Assembly (NCBI GenBank): GCA_024742815.1
Contig: JANSXX010000009.1
Location: 84,709 to 148,708 of the forward strand
Length of the DNA: 64,000 nt
Direction: 5' to 3'
Origin: HXMU1420-13 sp024742815
GTDB lineage: Bacteria > Bacteroidota > Rhodothermia > Balneolales > Balneolaceae
The notes under the pieces are model-generated. The model saw only the letters and a list, made by a program, of their open reading frames with translations. It ran no database searches and had not been told where the DNA came from. Shown here piece after piece: positions 8,918-17,401 of the stretch; the first letter of the stretch is position 1, and each line of letters opens with the position of its first letter. The position numbers and the translations under genes were made by a program.

Positions 8918-9250
8918 TTAGTTGCCGACATCATGAATGTATTTCCAACCTAACTCTTCAGCATCTTTAAGGTCGGATTTGTTGATATAAGCACGATAAT
9001 AAATTCCTGTTGGGCAAGAACAAGCTTCGCATACAGATATTTCCAGGGTTTCATTATCAAATACGTCGATGCCCGAATCTTCTAGCTGCTTGATAGCTTC
9101 GTCCAACGAGGCATAATCCGGTGGAATACATTGCCGTTCACCAGATGCTACCTCAATCCAAAGGCGATCGGGCTCCTCGAATAAGCTATCGAACATGTTA
9201 CAGCTAAAAAGTATAATGGAAAGGAACAATAGTGTTTTAGAAGACTTCAT
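8918..9250 (-). CDS. Small predicted lipoprotein
   Basis: A 110-residue protein of unknown function. The N-terminus MKSSKTLLFLSIILFSC is a lipoprotein signal with a lipobox LFSC and Cys17 as the lipidated residue. The mature part has three more cysteines in a cluster (VCEACSC) plus one near QCIPP, suggesting disulfides in the periplasm or at the membrane. It lies alone between the divergent-side DUF1800 gene and the ligase operon. I recognise no family. Confidence 0.72.
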   Translation of the reverse strand: MKSSKTLLFLSIILFSCNMFDSLFEEPDRLWIEVASGERQCIPPDYASLDEAIKQLEDSGIDVFDNETLEISVCEACSCPTGIYYRAYINKSDLKDAEELGWKYIHDVGN

Positions 9251-9382
9251 ACCCGAATATGTTATTTAAAAGTTCACATTCAGATCGTCTTAAAGGTTAC
9301 CAAATTATTACTGATGATCAAGTTGTGGCAAATAGCACGAAAAATGCTCTTATTATAAGAGTGCCTAAAAACTGAGTAGTTT

Positions 9383-10897
9383 ATGTTCGAAAATGACCTT
9401 TCACACGAGAAAGTAAAGCAAATTCATCAGCCTCGAGAAAAGCGTAAAACCTTCCATCCCAATAAGAGAGCGAAGGGTTTATCTACCGGTTTGTCAGAAT
9501 ATATTCCGAGCGAATCTATGCCATGGAATAAAAAACGTGTATTTCATGTGATGCGCCGACTTGGATTCGGAGTTCATTACTCACAAATAGAAAACCTTTT
9601 ATCTCAGAATCCAACTACTCTGATAGACACGCTTATCGACGAAGCGATTAACGCTCCCATACCCGAACCACCTGATTGGGTTGATATTCGGCCGCCTTGG
9701 AATCAAGGTGATGAAGCTATTTTGCAATATTTCAATGATAATTATCATCGGTATATCGAATATCAAACTGAATGGACTGAATTGATGAAACAACATCCAT
9801 TTCGTGAGAAAATGGTGTTGTTTTGGCATAATCACTTTGTTACAGAAATCGGCAAATATGAGCATGCACCCATGGCTTATCGCTATGTAACAGCGTTACG
9901 TACAAACGCATTGGGTAATTTTAAATCCTTTGTACATGATATTGGCCTGGAAGATGCCATGCTTTTTTATCTGGATGGGGTTGAAAACAGAGTGGGAAAT
10001 CCCAACGAAAATTATGCGCGCGAACTCATGGAGCTCTTTACCATGGGGATTGGAAATTATACCGAAAATGATATTCGTGAGATGGCGCGTGCTCTCACGG
10101 GATATTGGTTCAACTGGAATACCTTACGATCAATTTTTGATTCAAATTTACACGACGGAGGAACCAAAGAGTTTTTAGGGAGGCGAGGAAGATTCGATTA
10201 CAGTGGTACCATCGACATTATTTTTGAAGAGCGTACCCAAGAGATTGCTCAATTTATTTGCACAAAAATCTATAAATATTTTGTGTACGAAACGCCAAAT
10301 GAAACCATTGTGAATGAGTTAGCTCAGTTGTTCATTCAAGAATCATTTGAACTGGAACCGGTACTTCGCAAACTGCTGAAAAGTGAACATTTCTTTGATA
10401 CTGATTTTCTCGGCTCCATGATAAAAAGTCCGGTTGATTACATGTTAGGCATGCAAATTGAAACCGGCGAAGATGTTGCAGGAGATTTACGCGGTTGGCA
10501 ACCCTATCAATTATTCGAATTGGGTCAGTTTTTACTTAGTCCTGTAAATGTAGCCGGCTGGCCGGCTTATCGAAGTTGGATTTCTACCACCACTCTGCCC
10601 AAACGATGGAATTTTACCTTGGCCAATTTGTATCACAACGATGACGAATATGGCATCGATCCCATTGCGATTGCAAAAGGTATGAGTAACCCGAATGATC
10701 CTTACCAACTAGCCTATGATCTGGCAGAATACATGATTGCCGTAGACATCCCCGAAACAGAGCGAAACCAACTTCCCGGTATATTATTAGCCGGTATCCC
10801 GGATTATGAGTGGGACATCAACAACAGCGGAGCTTATTGGCGGGTTTTAGGCTTGATGGCTCACCTTCGCCAACTTCCTGAATATCAGTTAATGTAG
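9383..10897 (+). CDS. DUF1800 family protein
   Basis: A 504-residue DUF1800 protein. Family features are VMRRLGFGVHY near residue 55, FREKMVLFWHNHFVT, NPNENYARELMELFTMGIGNYTENDIREMARALTGY (shown here in family order), and LLSPVNVAGWP. These proteins are almost always encoded next to a DUF1501 protein, as here (12 bases downstream), and both are thought to be exported; the molecular role is not established. No obvious signal peptide is seen at the chosen start; the first 45 residues are charged and basic. The ATG at 9383 was kept because no better start with a hydrophobic leader exists. Confidence 0.88.
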   Translation: MFENDLSHEKVKQIHQPREKRKTFHPNKRAKGLSTGLSEYIPSESMPWNKKRVFHVMRRLGFGVHYSQIENLLSQNPTTLIDTLIDEAINAPIPEPPDWVDIRPPWNQGDEAILQYFNDNYHRYIEYQTEWTELMKQHPFREKMVLFWHNHFVTEIGKYEHAPMAYRYVTALRTNALGNFKSFVHDIGLEDAMLFYLDGVENRVGNPNENYARELMELFTMGIGNYTENDIREMARALTGYWFNWNTLRSIFDSNLHDGGTKEFLGRRGRFDYSGTIDIIFEERTQEIAQFICTKIYKYFVYETPNETIVNELAQLFIQESFELEPVLRKLLKSEHFFDTDFLGSMIKSPVDYMLGMQIETGEDVAGDLRGWQPYQLFELGQFLLSPVNVAGWPAYRSWISTTTLPKRWNFTLANLYHNDDEYGIDPIAIAKGMSNPNDPYQLAYDLAEYMIAVDIPETERNQLPGILLAGIPDYEWDINNSGAYWRVLGLMAHLRQLPEYQLM

Positions 10898-10909
10898 AGG
10901 AGAGCTATT

Positions 10910-12520
10910 ATGAAAAAGATTAAGGGAAGCAGCTTAGCCGACGGCCATCATCATCACGAGCATCATGATTTATGTAGTCGAAGAGATTTTATTCGCCGAT
11001 TGGGGTTATTTACTGCAGGAAGTGCATTTGTATTAGGAAATACTCCGGTTCAAGCGCTGCAAAGTTCTTCTTTATTTCGAAAACTTGCAGGATTGGAATC
11101 CAATCGGGTTTTGGTGCTCATCCAATTAAACGGTGGAAATGATGGATTAAACACCGTAGTTCCTGTCGAGAACGATTTATACTACAATTACCGAGGGGAT
11201 ATTTCGGTAGCAAAAAATGAAGCTATAAGTTTATCAGATACGATGGGCTTGAATCCTGCCATGCAGTCGTTGATGCCACTGTGGGAGGAAGGTAAAATGG
11301 GCGTAATTCAAAGTGTGGGTTACCCAAATGGTGATTTATCACATTTTCGATCCACCGATATTTGGCTAAGTGCGAGCGACCACGATGAATACTTGCAAAC
11401 AGGTTGGCTGGGGCGACATTTGGCGAATCAAAATCCTGATTTTGTTGAAAACCCACCTAATAACCCACTTGCCGTACAAATTGGCGGTGCATCATCGCTG
11501 CTTTTTAAAGGTGATGCTTTGGATATGGGAATGACGCTAAACGATGTTGGAATCCTAGAATATTTGGTTGAGAATGGAGTGATTTACTCGGTGGATGGCT
11601 TGCCCGAGACTGTATATGGCGACGAAATGCGATTCATGCGAACACAAGCCAATAATTCATTTCGATATGCAGAGTCGATCAAAAACGCCTACGACGAAAG
11701 TTCAAACCGAATAGAATTTAATTCTGAAAATTTGGGGAGAAGTCTTTCTATTGTCTCCAGATTGATAAAGGGGAATCTTGGCACTAAAATATTTTTAGTT
11801 TCCTTAGATGGATTTGATACCCATGCCAATCAATTGGGCGATCACACTGCATTACTGACCGAGTTGAGTACAGCTGTGAGTGATTTTTATAATGATTTAT
11901 CTGCTGATAGTCGATCTGAAGAAGTGCTGATTGCAACGTTTTCGGAATTCGGCCGACGTGTATTTAGTAATGGAGCAGCGGGGACTGATCATGGTACTGC
12001 GGCACCTCTTTTTGTGTTTGGTGATACTGTTCAGGGCGGCTTAATCGGTGAGGATCCTAAGTTAGATGCTGATGATTTAGACGAGTTTGATAACATGCAG
12101 CATGAGTATGATTTCCGTCAGGTTTACCTCACACTGCTTTGCGATTGGTTTGGAATAAGTGAAGAAGATGCGCAAGAGGCATTAGGAAGTAATCACGAAA
12201 AAGTGCCGTTTTTGGATGTTCCGAATACCGTTAATAATGAATCTTCTACCGGTCCAATAAGCTTTAAGCTGCATCAAAATTATCCGAATCCATTTAACCC
12301 CGTAACAACAATCTCATTTACTTTACAACAACCGGCTACGGTTCGCCTACAAGTGTTTGATGTACAAGGAAGACACATTCATACGATGATCGATCGTCGG
12401 ATAAATGCAGGAAATCACAGCTTACGATTTGATGCCTCTGCATTATCGAGTGGAACGTATGTTTACCGACTTCAGGCCGGAAATCAGATCGAGACTAAAA
12501 GCATGACCTTAATCAAATAG
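10910..12520 (+). CDS. DUF1501 protein with T9SS C-terminal sorting domain
   Basis: A 536-residue DUF1501 (sulfatase-like fold) protein, partner of the upstream DUF1800 gene. The N-terminus carries a His cluster (residues 13-20) followed by a twin-arginine-type leader SRRDFIRRLG and a hydrophobic run ending PVQALQ. The core shows VLIQLNGGNDGLNTVVP, SLDGFDTHANQ and FSEFGRRV, all typical. From about residue 452 there is a type IX sorting domain beginning FKLHQNYPNPFNP and ending SMTLIK, so the protein is probably carried over the outer membrane by T9SS. A Tat-like leader together with T9SS sorting is notable. Good ribosome site gaggagagc precedes the ATG. Confidence 0.92.
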   Translation: MKKIKGSSLADGHHHHEHHDLCSRRDFIRRLGLFTAGSAFVLGNTPVQALQSSSLFRKLAGLESNRVLVLIQLNGGNDGLNTVVPVENDLYYNYRGDISVAKNEAISLSDTMGLNPAMQSLMPLWEEGKMGVIQSVGYPNGDLSHFRSTDIWLSASDHDEYLQTGWLGRHLANQNPDFVENPPNNPLAVQIGGASSLLFKGDALDMGMTLNDVGILEYLVENGVIYSVDGLPETVYGDEMRFMRTQANNSFRYAESIKNAYDESSNRIEFNSENLGRSLSIVSRLIKGNLGTKIFLVSLDGFDTHANQLGDHTALLTELSTAVSDFYNDLSADSRSEEVLIATFSEFGRRVFSNGAAGTDHGTAAPLFVFGDTVQGGLIGEDPKLDADDLDEFDNMQHEYDFRQVYLTLLCDWFGISEEDAQEALGSNHEKVPFLDVPNTVNNESSTGPISFKLHQNYPNPFNPVTTISFTLQQPATVRLQVFDVQGRHIHTMIDRRINAGNHSLRFDASALSSGTYVYRLQAGNQIETKSMTLIK

Positions 12521-12965
12521 AACCAAGGATGGTTTCGATTTTAGTTTCGGTAAGCAGTGTTTTATGAACCGGACATTTCTTCGATATATCAATGAGTTTC
12601 TTTATCTGTTCGTCGGTTAAATCGCCTTCCAGAATAATTTCTTTTTCAATCAGGTCAATTTTAGAGGCCGGTTTATCGGGATTTTCGCAATCTTCAACAT
12701 GATTTTTATGATGGCGCAATTCTACATACGCATCACCAAGTGCCCAACCTTTCCGGTTAGCGTACATTTTCATGGTCATAACAGTGCAAGATCCCAAAGC
12801 CATTAATAAAAGATCGTAGGGATCAGGTCCTGTATCTTCACCTCCATTTACGGTTGTTGGTTCATCGGCAATTAATTGGTGATCACCCGCAGTTAAGTGT
12901 GTTTTAAATGGTTCATTCTCGGGCAAATGAATGTGTACTATTTTTTTTGCGGATACTTCGCTCAT
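12513..12965 (-). CDS. OsmC family peroxiredoxin-like protein
   Basis: A 150-residue OsmC/Ohr-fold protein that reduces organic or fatty-acid hydroperoxides with thiols. The two redox cysteines are visible in MALGSCTVMT and SKKCPVHKTL, and GPDPYDLLLMALG is the family signature. The gene converges on the DUF1501 gene and the two overlap by 8 bases at their stops. Confidence 0.92.
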   Translation of the reverse strand: MSEVSAKKIVHIHLPENEPFKTHLTAGDHQLIADEPTTVNGGEDTGPDPYDLLLMALGSCTVMTMKMYANRKGWALGDAYVELRHHKNHVEDCENPDKPASKIDLIEKEIILEGDLTDEQIKKLIDISKKCPVHKTLLTETKIETILGSI

Positions 12966-13107
12966 AGTAAATTAGGTTAGTTTCTTTGAATGTAAGTGTT
13001 TGTTGTGGAGATCAAAAAAGTGGGTTTATGTAACCATATCGTAACATTGAGTGCATAGTAGGTTAACATTGTAGAGAGATATTTGCGAGCAAATCATCTT
13101 GCAGATT

Positions 13108-13923
13108 ATGAAAAGACCCATCGATACGGTAGTTATCTCCGATGTACATTTAGGTACAGTAGGCTGCCATGCCGTTGAATTGATTCAATACTTGAATTCG
13201 ATTGATCCGAAGCGCGTTATCCTAAACGGCGATTTCGTGGATATGTGGCAATTTAAAAAGTATTACTGGCCGGATTCGCACATGCACGTGATCCGAACTT
13301 TGATCAATATGATGACCAATGGAGTAGATATTTACTACCTCACCGGTAATCATGACGAGACACTACGAAAAGTATCAAGTTTGCAATTAGGACCACTTTT
13401 TATTCGCGATAAACTAGTACTGGAATTGAATGGCGAAAAAGTATGGTTTTTTCATGGCGATATTTTTGACATTACCATGAAGTATTCGAAATGGTTAGCT
13501 AAGCTCGGTGGAAAAGGCTATGAACTTTTGATTTTGCTAAACCGATGGGTAAATAAACTATCAGTAAAATTTGGTTACGGTAAGATTTCGCTTTCTAAAA
13601 AGATCAAAGACAGCGTTAAAACGGCTGTTAATTTTATCGACGATTTTGAAGTAACGGCTATGGAATTGGCGATTGATGAAGGATACGATTATGTAGTGTG
13701 TGGGCATATTCATCAACCAAAAATTCGCGGCTACGAAAATGAAGAGGGAAGCGTGATTTATATGAATTCCGGCGATTGGGTAGAGAATCTTACCGCTTTG
13801 GAATACGATGGATTTGAATGGAATTTGTATAAATACGAAAACGATGCTGCTCTTAAAGATAATCCAAAAATTACCCAGTTGATGCAGTCGCACCCTTCAG
13901 ATGCAAAAATGGTAATCGGATGA
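13108..13923 (+). CDS. LpxH-like metallophosphoesterase (UDP-2,3-diacylglucosamine diphosphatase family)
   Basis: A 271-residue calcineurin-like phosphoesterase. Metal ligands appear in order as ISDVHLG, NGDFVDMW, TGNHDE, FHGDIFD and CGHIHQP. The GDFVDMWQ and late HIHQP context matches the LpxH-like family that acts on lipid A precursors or related pyrophosphate lipids, but longer proteins like this are often not true LpxH. An upstream TTG at 13099 is in frame; the ATG at 13108 is preferred. The downstream glycosyltransferase overlaps by 4 bases (ATGA), so the two probably act on the same envelope lipid or glycan. Confidence 0.85.
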   Translation: MKRPIDTVVISDVHLGTVGCHAVELIQYLNSIDPKRVILNGDFVDMWQFKKYYWPDSHMHVIRTLINMMTNGVDIYYLTGNHDETLRKVSSLQLGPLFIRDKLVLELNGEKVWFFHGDIFDITMKYSKWLAKLGGKGYELLILLNRWVNKLSVKFGYGKISLSKKIKDSVKTAVNFIDDFEVTAMELAIDEGYDYVVCGHIHQPKIRGYENEEGSVIYMNSGDWVENLTALEYDGFEWNLYKYENDAALKDNPKITQLMQSHPSDAKMVIG

Positions 13924-14930
13924 GAATTCTGTATGGAGTTCAAGGTACCGGACACGGACACATTACCCGTGCGCGCGTAGTATTACCGGTACTTAGAGAG
14001 TTTGCCGAAGTGGATGTATTAATAAGTGGCTACAATTTTCACATGGATTTAGATGGCGAAATCCGATACAAAGTTCGTGGCATCAGCTTAACGTACGATA
14101 GCAACGGCAGTGTGGATTTTTTAGAAACGGCATTACAGTTAAAACCACTTACTTTTTTGCGTGATTTAAATGCGTTGCCTACCAACGATTACGACTTTGT
14201 TGTAAATGATTTTGAGCCGGTAACAGCATGGGCTGCTCAACAAGCTGGTATTCCTTGCGTGGCGATTAGTCATCAGGCTGCTTTTGCTTCCCCCAATGCG
14301 CCAAGGCCATTACGAAAATCACTAGTGGCGGAAGGCGTACTCAAACATTTTGCTCCATTCACAGAGGCACTCGGATCACATTATAAGCGATACGACGAAT
14401 TTATTGAGCCGCCGATTATCCGACAAAAGATCAAGGATTTGCGTCCTACAGATGGTGATCATGTAACGGTATATCTTCCGGCATATGATCATCAGTTTTT
14501 GAGTGAAATTTTTCAGCAAAATCCAGAGATCGAATGGCATATTTTTGCCCCGGGTTGCGAACGGGCATATAAAAAAAATAACGTGTGGGTACGACCTGTT
14601 GGCAAAGATTCATTTTTAAGAAGCATAGAGGACTGTCATGGAGTAGTATCATCAACAGGATTTGAAACTACTTCCGAAACCATGTTTTTAGGAAAAAAGC
14701 TTCTTACAATTCCGATCAAAAATCAATACGAACAGTTGTGTAATGCCGCTGCGTTGGAGCCAATGGGCGCATGCATTGCCCACTCTATCGATAAAGAATT
14801 TAAGCAAACAGTTTCAGATTGGCTAAAGAGCGGGAAACCACTTTCGGTGGATGAGATTACTGATGAAAACGAATTAGTATCGAAGATTATCGCCAAAGGT
14901 TTACAACGAGAAGCCGAAATTGCAGCTTAA
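13920..14930 (+). CDS. MJ1255/VC2487-type glycosyltransferase
   Basis: A 336-residue GT-B-like glycosyltransferase of the family known as MJ1255/VC2487. The start ILYGVQGTGHGHITRA is the family signature for the nucleotide-sugar glycosyltransferase N-domain, and the C-domain has GVVSSTGFETTSETMFLGKKLLTIP, a typical donor-binding loop. Its start overlaps the stop of the phosphoesterase by 4 bases, so translation is coupled. It converges on dinB with a 4-base overlap. Acceptor and donor are unknown. Confidence 0.87.
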   Translation: MRILYGVQGTGHGHITRARVVLPVLREFAEVDVLISGYNFHMDLDGEIRYKVRGISLTYDSNGSVDFLETALQLKPLTFLRDLNALPTNDYDFVVNDFEPVTAWAAQQAGIPCVAISHQAAFASPNAPRPLRKSLVAEGVLKHFAPFTEALGSHYKRYDEFIEPPIIRQKIKDLRPTDGDHVTVYLPAYDHQFLSEIFQQNPEIEWHIFAPGCERAYKKNNVWVRPVGKDSFLRSIEDCHGVVSSTGFETTSETMFLGKKLLTIPIKNQYEQLCNAAALEPMGACIAHSIDKEFKQTVSDWLKSGKPLSVDEITDENELVSKIIAKGLQREAEIAA

Positions 14931-15457
14931 TCGGCTAAGTATTTTTCACGAATCACATTCATGTGATGCCGTTCATGTCCTGCAATGATAAAGGCTAGTG
15001 CTCGAACCGTAAAATCAAAACCACTCGCATTTCCTGTTTGATTGATCATGGCTTTGGTCATGGTACTTAATAAGTGAATCGTTGAAACACGAACTGCCAG
15101 ATATTCATTGGATAGGTTAGCCAAAGTTCGTGAGTTATAGTTGTTATTGGCCATGTATTCATCCTGATCCATGCCGGGCAAAGCTTGTTTCTCACCTCGG
15201 CTGATGGCCATAATCCGAAAACTGAACATTCGCTCCGTTTCAATCATGTGCCCGATTACTTCTTTAATGGTCCACTTTCCGGGAGCGTACGCATAAAAAG
15301 CTTTATCGCCGGGAATGGTATTGATTAAGGTATAAAGCTCATGCATCTGGGAATTCAGAATGTTGATAATATTCCCTTTTTCCACTAACTCAACATATCC
15401 GGTATAAAAATTCACATATTCTGATGAACTTGGATATTCATTATCCCAAATTTCCAT
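14927..15457 (-). CDS. DinB family protein
   Basis: A 176-residue DinB/YfiT four-helix metal-binding protein. Metal-ligand histidines are seen in KEVIGHMIETERMF and GHERHHMNVIREKYL, and KWTIKEVIGH is the typical first motif. Such proteins are thiol-linked or hydrolytic enzymes of mixed substrate and are often stress-related; no specific role is visible. It ends 4 bases into the glycosyltransferase stop region. Confidence 0.88.
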   Translation of the reverse strand: MEIWDNEYPSSSEYVNFYTGYVELVEKGNIINILNSQMHELYTLINTIPGDKAFYAYAPGKWTIKEVIGHMIETERMFSFRIMAISRGEKQALPGMDQDEYMANNNYNSRTLANLSNEYLAVRVSTIHLLSTMTKAMINQTGNASGFDFTVRALAFIIAGHERHHMNVIREKYLAD

Positions 15458-15516
15458 GGTATGATGCTTTAAATGTGATTGCTAACAACTGTTAAGATAG
15501 AATTCGGTGCCTAGTA

Positions 15517-16305
15517 TCAAAACTTAAATTTTGGACAAAACTCTTTTAAAGGCAACCCATCGCGCGAACTACCTTCATCCCCATCAGCTCTGAAAAGTTC
15601 CATTTCGTAAGTAATATATTTGGGATTATTGTACCGTGTTTGAAAGTACACTTTCTTCCCGCCATTGGTTCTAGAGCAGCGATTGATTTCAAGTACAGGA
15701 TCATGTTCGTTCATTCCGAGATGATCGGCAATCTCTTTGGTAGCTAGTGAAGCGGTAATAGAATATCGTCCCGCTTTTATGGGGATGTCATACTCATCTT
15801 CAAGAATCTCATAAATAGTACGCAGCTCTAAATCCTGATCTAACAAAAGATGCCCGTAGCTCACAGGAAGCCAGGTTCGGTCGAATGCAACGGGTATATT
15901 ATTGGCAAATCGTATCCGATCTAAGCGCATTAAAGATTTTTCAGGTGGAATTTCCAAAATGGAATTTACTTTATCATAGCCGGCAACTTTTCCATGCCAC
16001 AATAATTTTGAAGAACTACTAAGCCCGGCCCGACGCATATCCTCGTTGAAATCCGTGAGTTGAACGAGATTAGGAGTAGCCGGTTCTTCTCGAACAAATG
16101 CGCCTAATCCTTGCTTTTTGTAGATCAAGCCTTCATTCTCAAGTGCTTTTAACGCCTGCCGAACGGTAATCCGGCTTACTTTAAAATAATCGCATAATCG
16201 CTTTTCCGACGGTAATTTATCACCGGCAGTAAACTCTCCATCGTTAATTTCTGTTCGTAAATGATCGGCTATTTGCTGATGCCGTGGAATACTCGATTCT
16301 ATCAT
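15517..16305 (-). CDS. GntR/HutC family transcriptional regulator
   Basis: A 262-residue regulator with an N-terminal winged helix (YFKVSRITVRQALKALENEGL near residues 40-60) and a C-terminal UTRA ligand domain (from about residue 80; SILEIPPEKSLMRLDRIR). The frame extends upstream to a TTG at 16344, but that codon lies in the operator palindrome at 16322-16345; the ATG at 16305 (MIESSIPRHQQIADHL) fits the family start. It is divergent from the sulfur operon and separated from it by the palindrome, so it very likely controls that operon and itself. The ligand may be a sulfur compound; this is inference. Confidence 0.9.
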   Translation of the reverse strand: MIESSIPRHQQIADHLRTEINDGEFTAGDKLPSEKRLCDYFKVSRITVRQALKALENEGLIYKKQGLGAFVREEPATPNLVQLTDFNEDMRRAGLSSSSKLLWHGKVAGYDKVNSILEIPPEKSLMRLDRIRFANNIPVAFDRTWLPVSYGHLLLDQDLELRTIYEILEDEYDIPIKAGRYSITASLATKEIADHLGMNEHDPVLEINRCSRTNGGKKVYFQTRYNNPKYITYEMELFRADGDEGSSRDGLPLKEFCPKFKF

Positions 16306-16321
16306 AACGTTCGATATTCTT

Positions 16322-16345
16322 CTTGTTATAACATGTTGTAACAAG
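16322..16345. promoter_or_regulatory. 24-bp palindromic operator for the GntR regulator
   Basis: The site reads CTTGTTA at one end and TAACAAG at the other around the centre AACATGTT; it equals its own reverse complement except for one symmetric pair of positions. It sits between the divergent GntR gene and the YeeE/YedE operon, 54 bases before the latter's start. This is the expected place and size for a HutC-type operator. Confidence 0.75.
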
Positions 16346-16398
16346 TTTACACATCTTCTTATCCTTGAGCAACAATAAAATCAAATAACGCATAAACA

Positions 16399-16962
16399 AT
16401 GTTAGACTATTTATCACAACCTATGCCTTGGTATGTAGCGGGTCCGCTAATAGGACTTACTCTACCACTGCTATTGATTGTTGGGAACAAAACCTTTGGA
16501 ATCTCATCGAGTTTTCAGCACATGTGTGCTGCGGTGTTGCCAAAAAAGTTTCCATACTTCGATTACGATTGGAAATCAAAAGGGAAATGGCACCTACAGC
16601 TTTCACTTGGAATAATTCTGGGTGGGGTATTGGCGTCGTTTTTCACGCCTGAAGGTTACACCATCCAAATCGCGGACAGCACCGTTTCTCACTTACGAGA
16701 TTTAGGCATCACAAATTTCAACGGATTTGTTCCTGCTGAGCTTTTCAATTGGGAAGTTCTTGGATCATTCCAAGGAATTGTACTGCTGGTGTTGGGCGGA
16801 CTTTTAATAGGTTTTGGAACTCGTTACGCTTCCGGTTGTACTTCCGGCCATGCTATCACGGGACTTGCCACACTTCAAAAAGCCTCACTGATTGCAGTAA
16901 TTGGGTTTTTTGTAGGTGGTATTATCAGTACCTATTTCATTCTACCACTAATTCTAAGTTAA
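16399..16962 (+). CDS. YeeE/YedE family sulfur-compound transporter, first half
   Basis: A 187-residue membrane protein with about four hydrophobic segments. The signature GLLIGFGTRYASGCTSGHAITGLA carries the conserved Cys of the YeeE/YedE (TsuA/PmpA-like) family, which moves thiosulfate or persulfide sulfur. It is the first gene of a four-gene sulfur module and is followed 7 bases later by its likely partner. Start ATG at 16399 begins MLDYLSQPMPW. Confidence 0.9.
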   Translation: MLDYLSQPMPWYVAGPLIGLTLPLLLIVGNKTFGISSSFQHMCAAVLPKKFPYFDYDWKSKGKWHLQLSLGIILGGVLASFFTPEGYTIQIADSTVSHLRDLGITNFNGFVPAELFNWEVLGSFQGIVLLVLGGLLIGFGTRYASGCTSGHAITGLATLQKASLIAVIGFFVGGIISTYFILPLILS

Positions 16963-16969
16963 GAGAGAC

Positions 16970-17377
16970 ATGAGATTTATAATCGCAGGTATCGTTTTCG
17001 GATTTATACTCATCAAGTCAGAAGTAGTATCATGGTTCCGAATTCAGGAAATGTTTTTATTTGATGCATTTCACATGTATGGAGTAATCGGTTCAGCCAT
17101 TTTGGTGGGATTGATTGGAACACAAATCATAAAAAGATGGAACATTAAAGATTTGGAAGGCAACGAAATTTCCATCAAACCAAAGGATAATAGCCTAACA
17201 ACCCGTTATATTGTTGGCGGTACATTATTCGGGCTAGGCTGGGCAATTGTTGGAGCATGTCCTGGACCATTGTATGCGTTAATCGGCACCGGTTATTTGA
17301 TTTTTATTGTGCCTCTGTTTGCAGCCATTGTTGGGGCAGGGGTGTATGGGATGTTGCAAAGTAAACTCCCTCACTAA
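16970..17377 (+). CDS. YeeE/YedE family (DUF6691) sulfur transporter, second half
   Basis: A 135-residue membrane protein with about four segments. The conserved motif is GLGWAIVGACPGPLYALIGTG, with the cysteine expected for sulfur relay. It pairs with the preceding 187-residue protein; in larger family members the two halves are one chain with two pseudo-repeats. A 24-base gap precedes the dioxygenase-rhodanese gene. Confidence 0.9.
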   Translation: MRFIIAGIVFGFILIKSEVVSWFRIQEMFLFDAFHMYGVIGSAILVGLIGTQIIKRWNIKDLEGNEISIKPKDNSLTTRYIVGGTLFGLGWAIVGACPGPLYALIGTGYLIFIVPLFAAIVGAGVYGMLQSKLPH

Positions 17378-17401
17378 CTTTAATTTTATAAGGATAAGAA
17401 G

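Noticed and set aside
13020..13080. Two TAACATTG copies before the LpxH-like gene as a regulator site
   Set aside because: Eight-base direct copies in AT-rich DNA without further symmetry; not enough to call a site.
15479..15500. Short inverted repeat TAACA/TGTTA between dinB and the GntR gene, as a second operator
   Set aside because: Five-base arms that lack the outer CTTG part of the main operator; it lies after the GntR stop codon.
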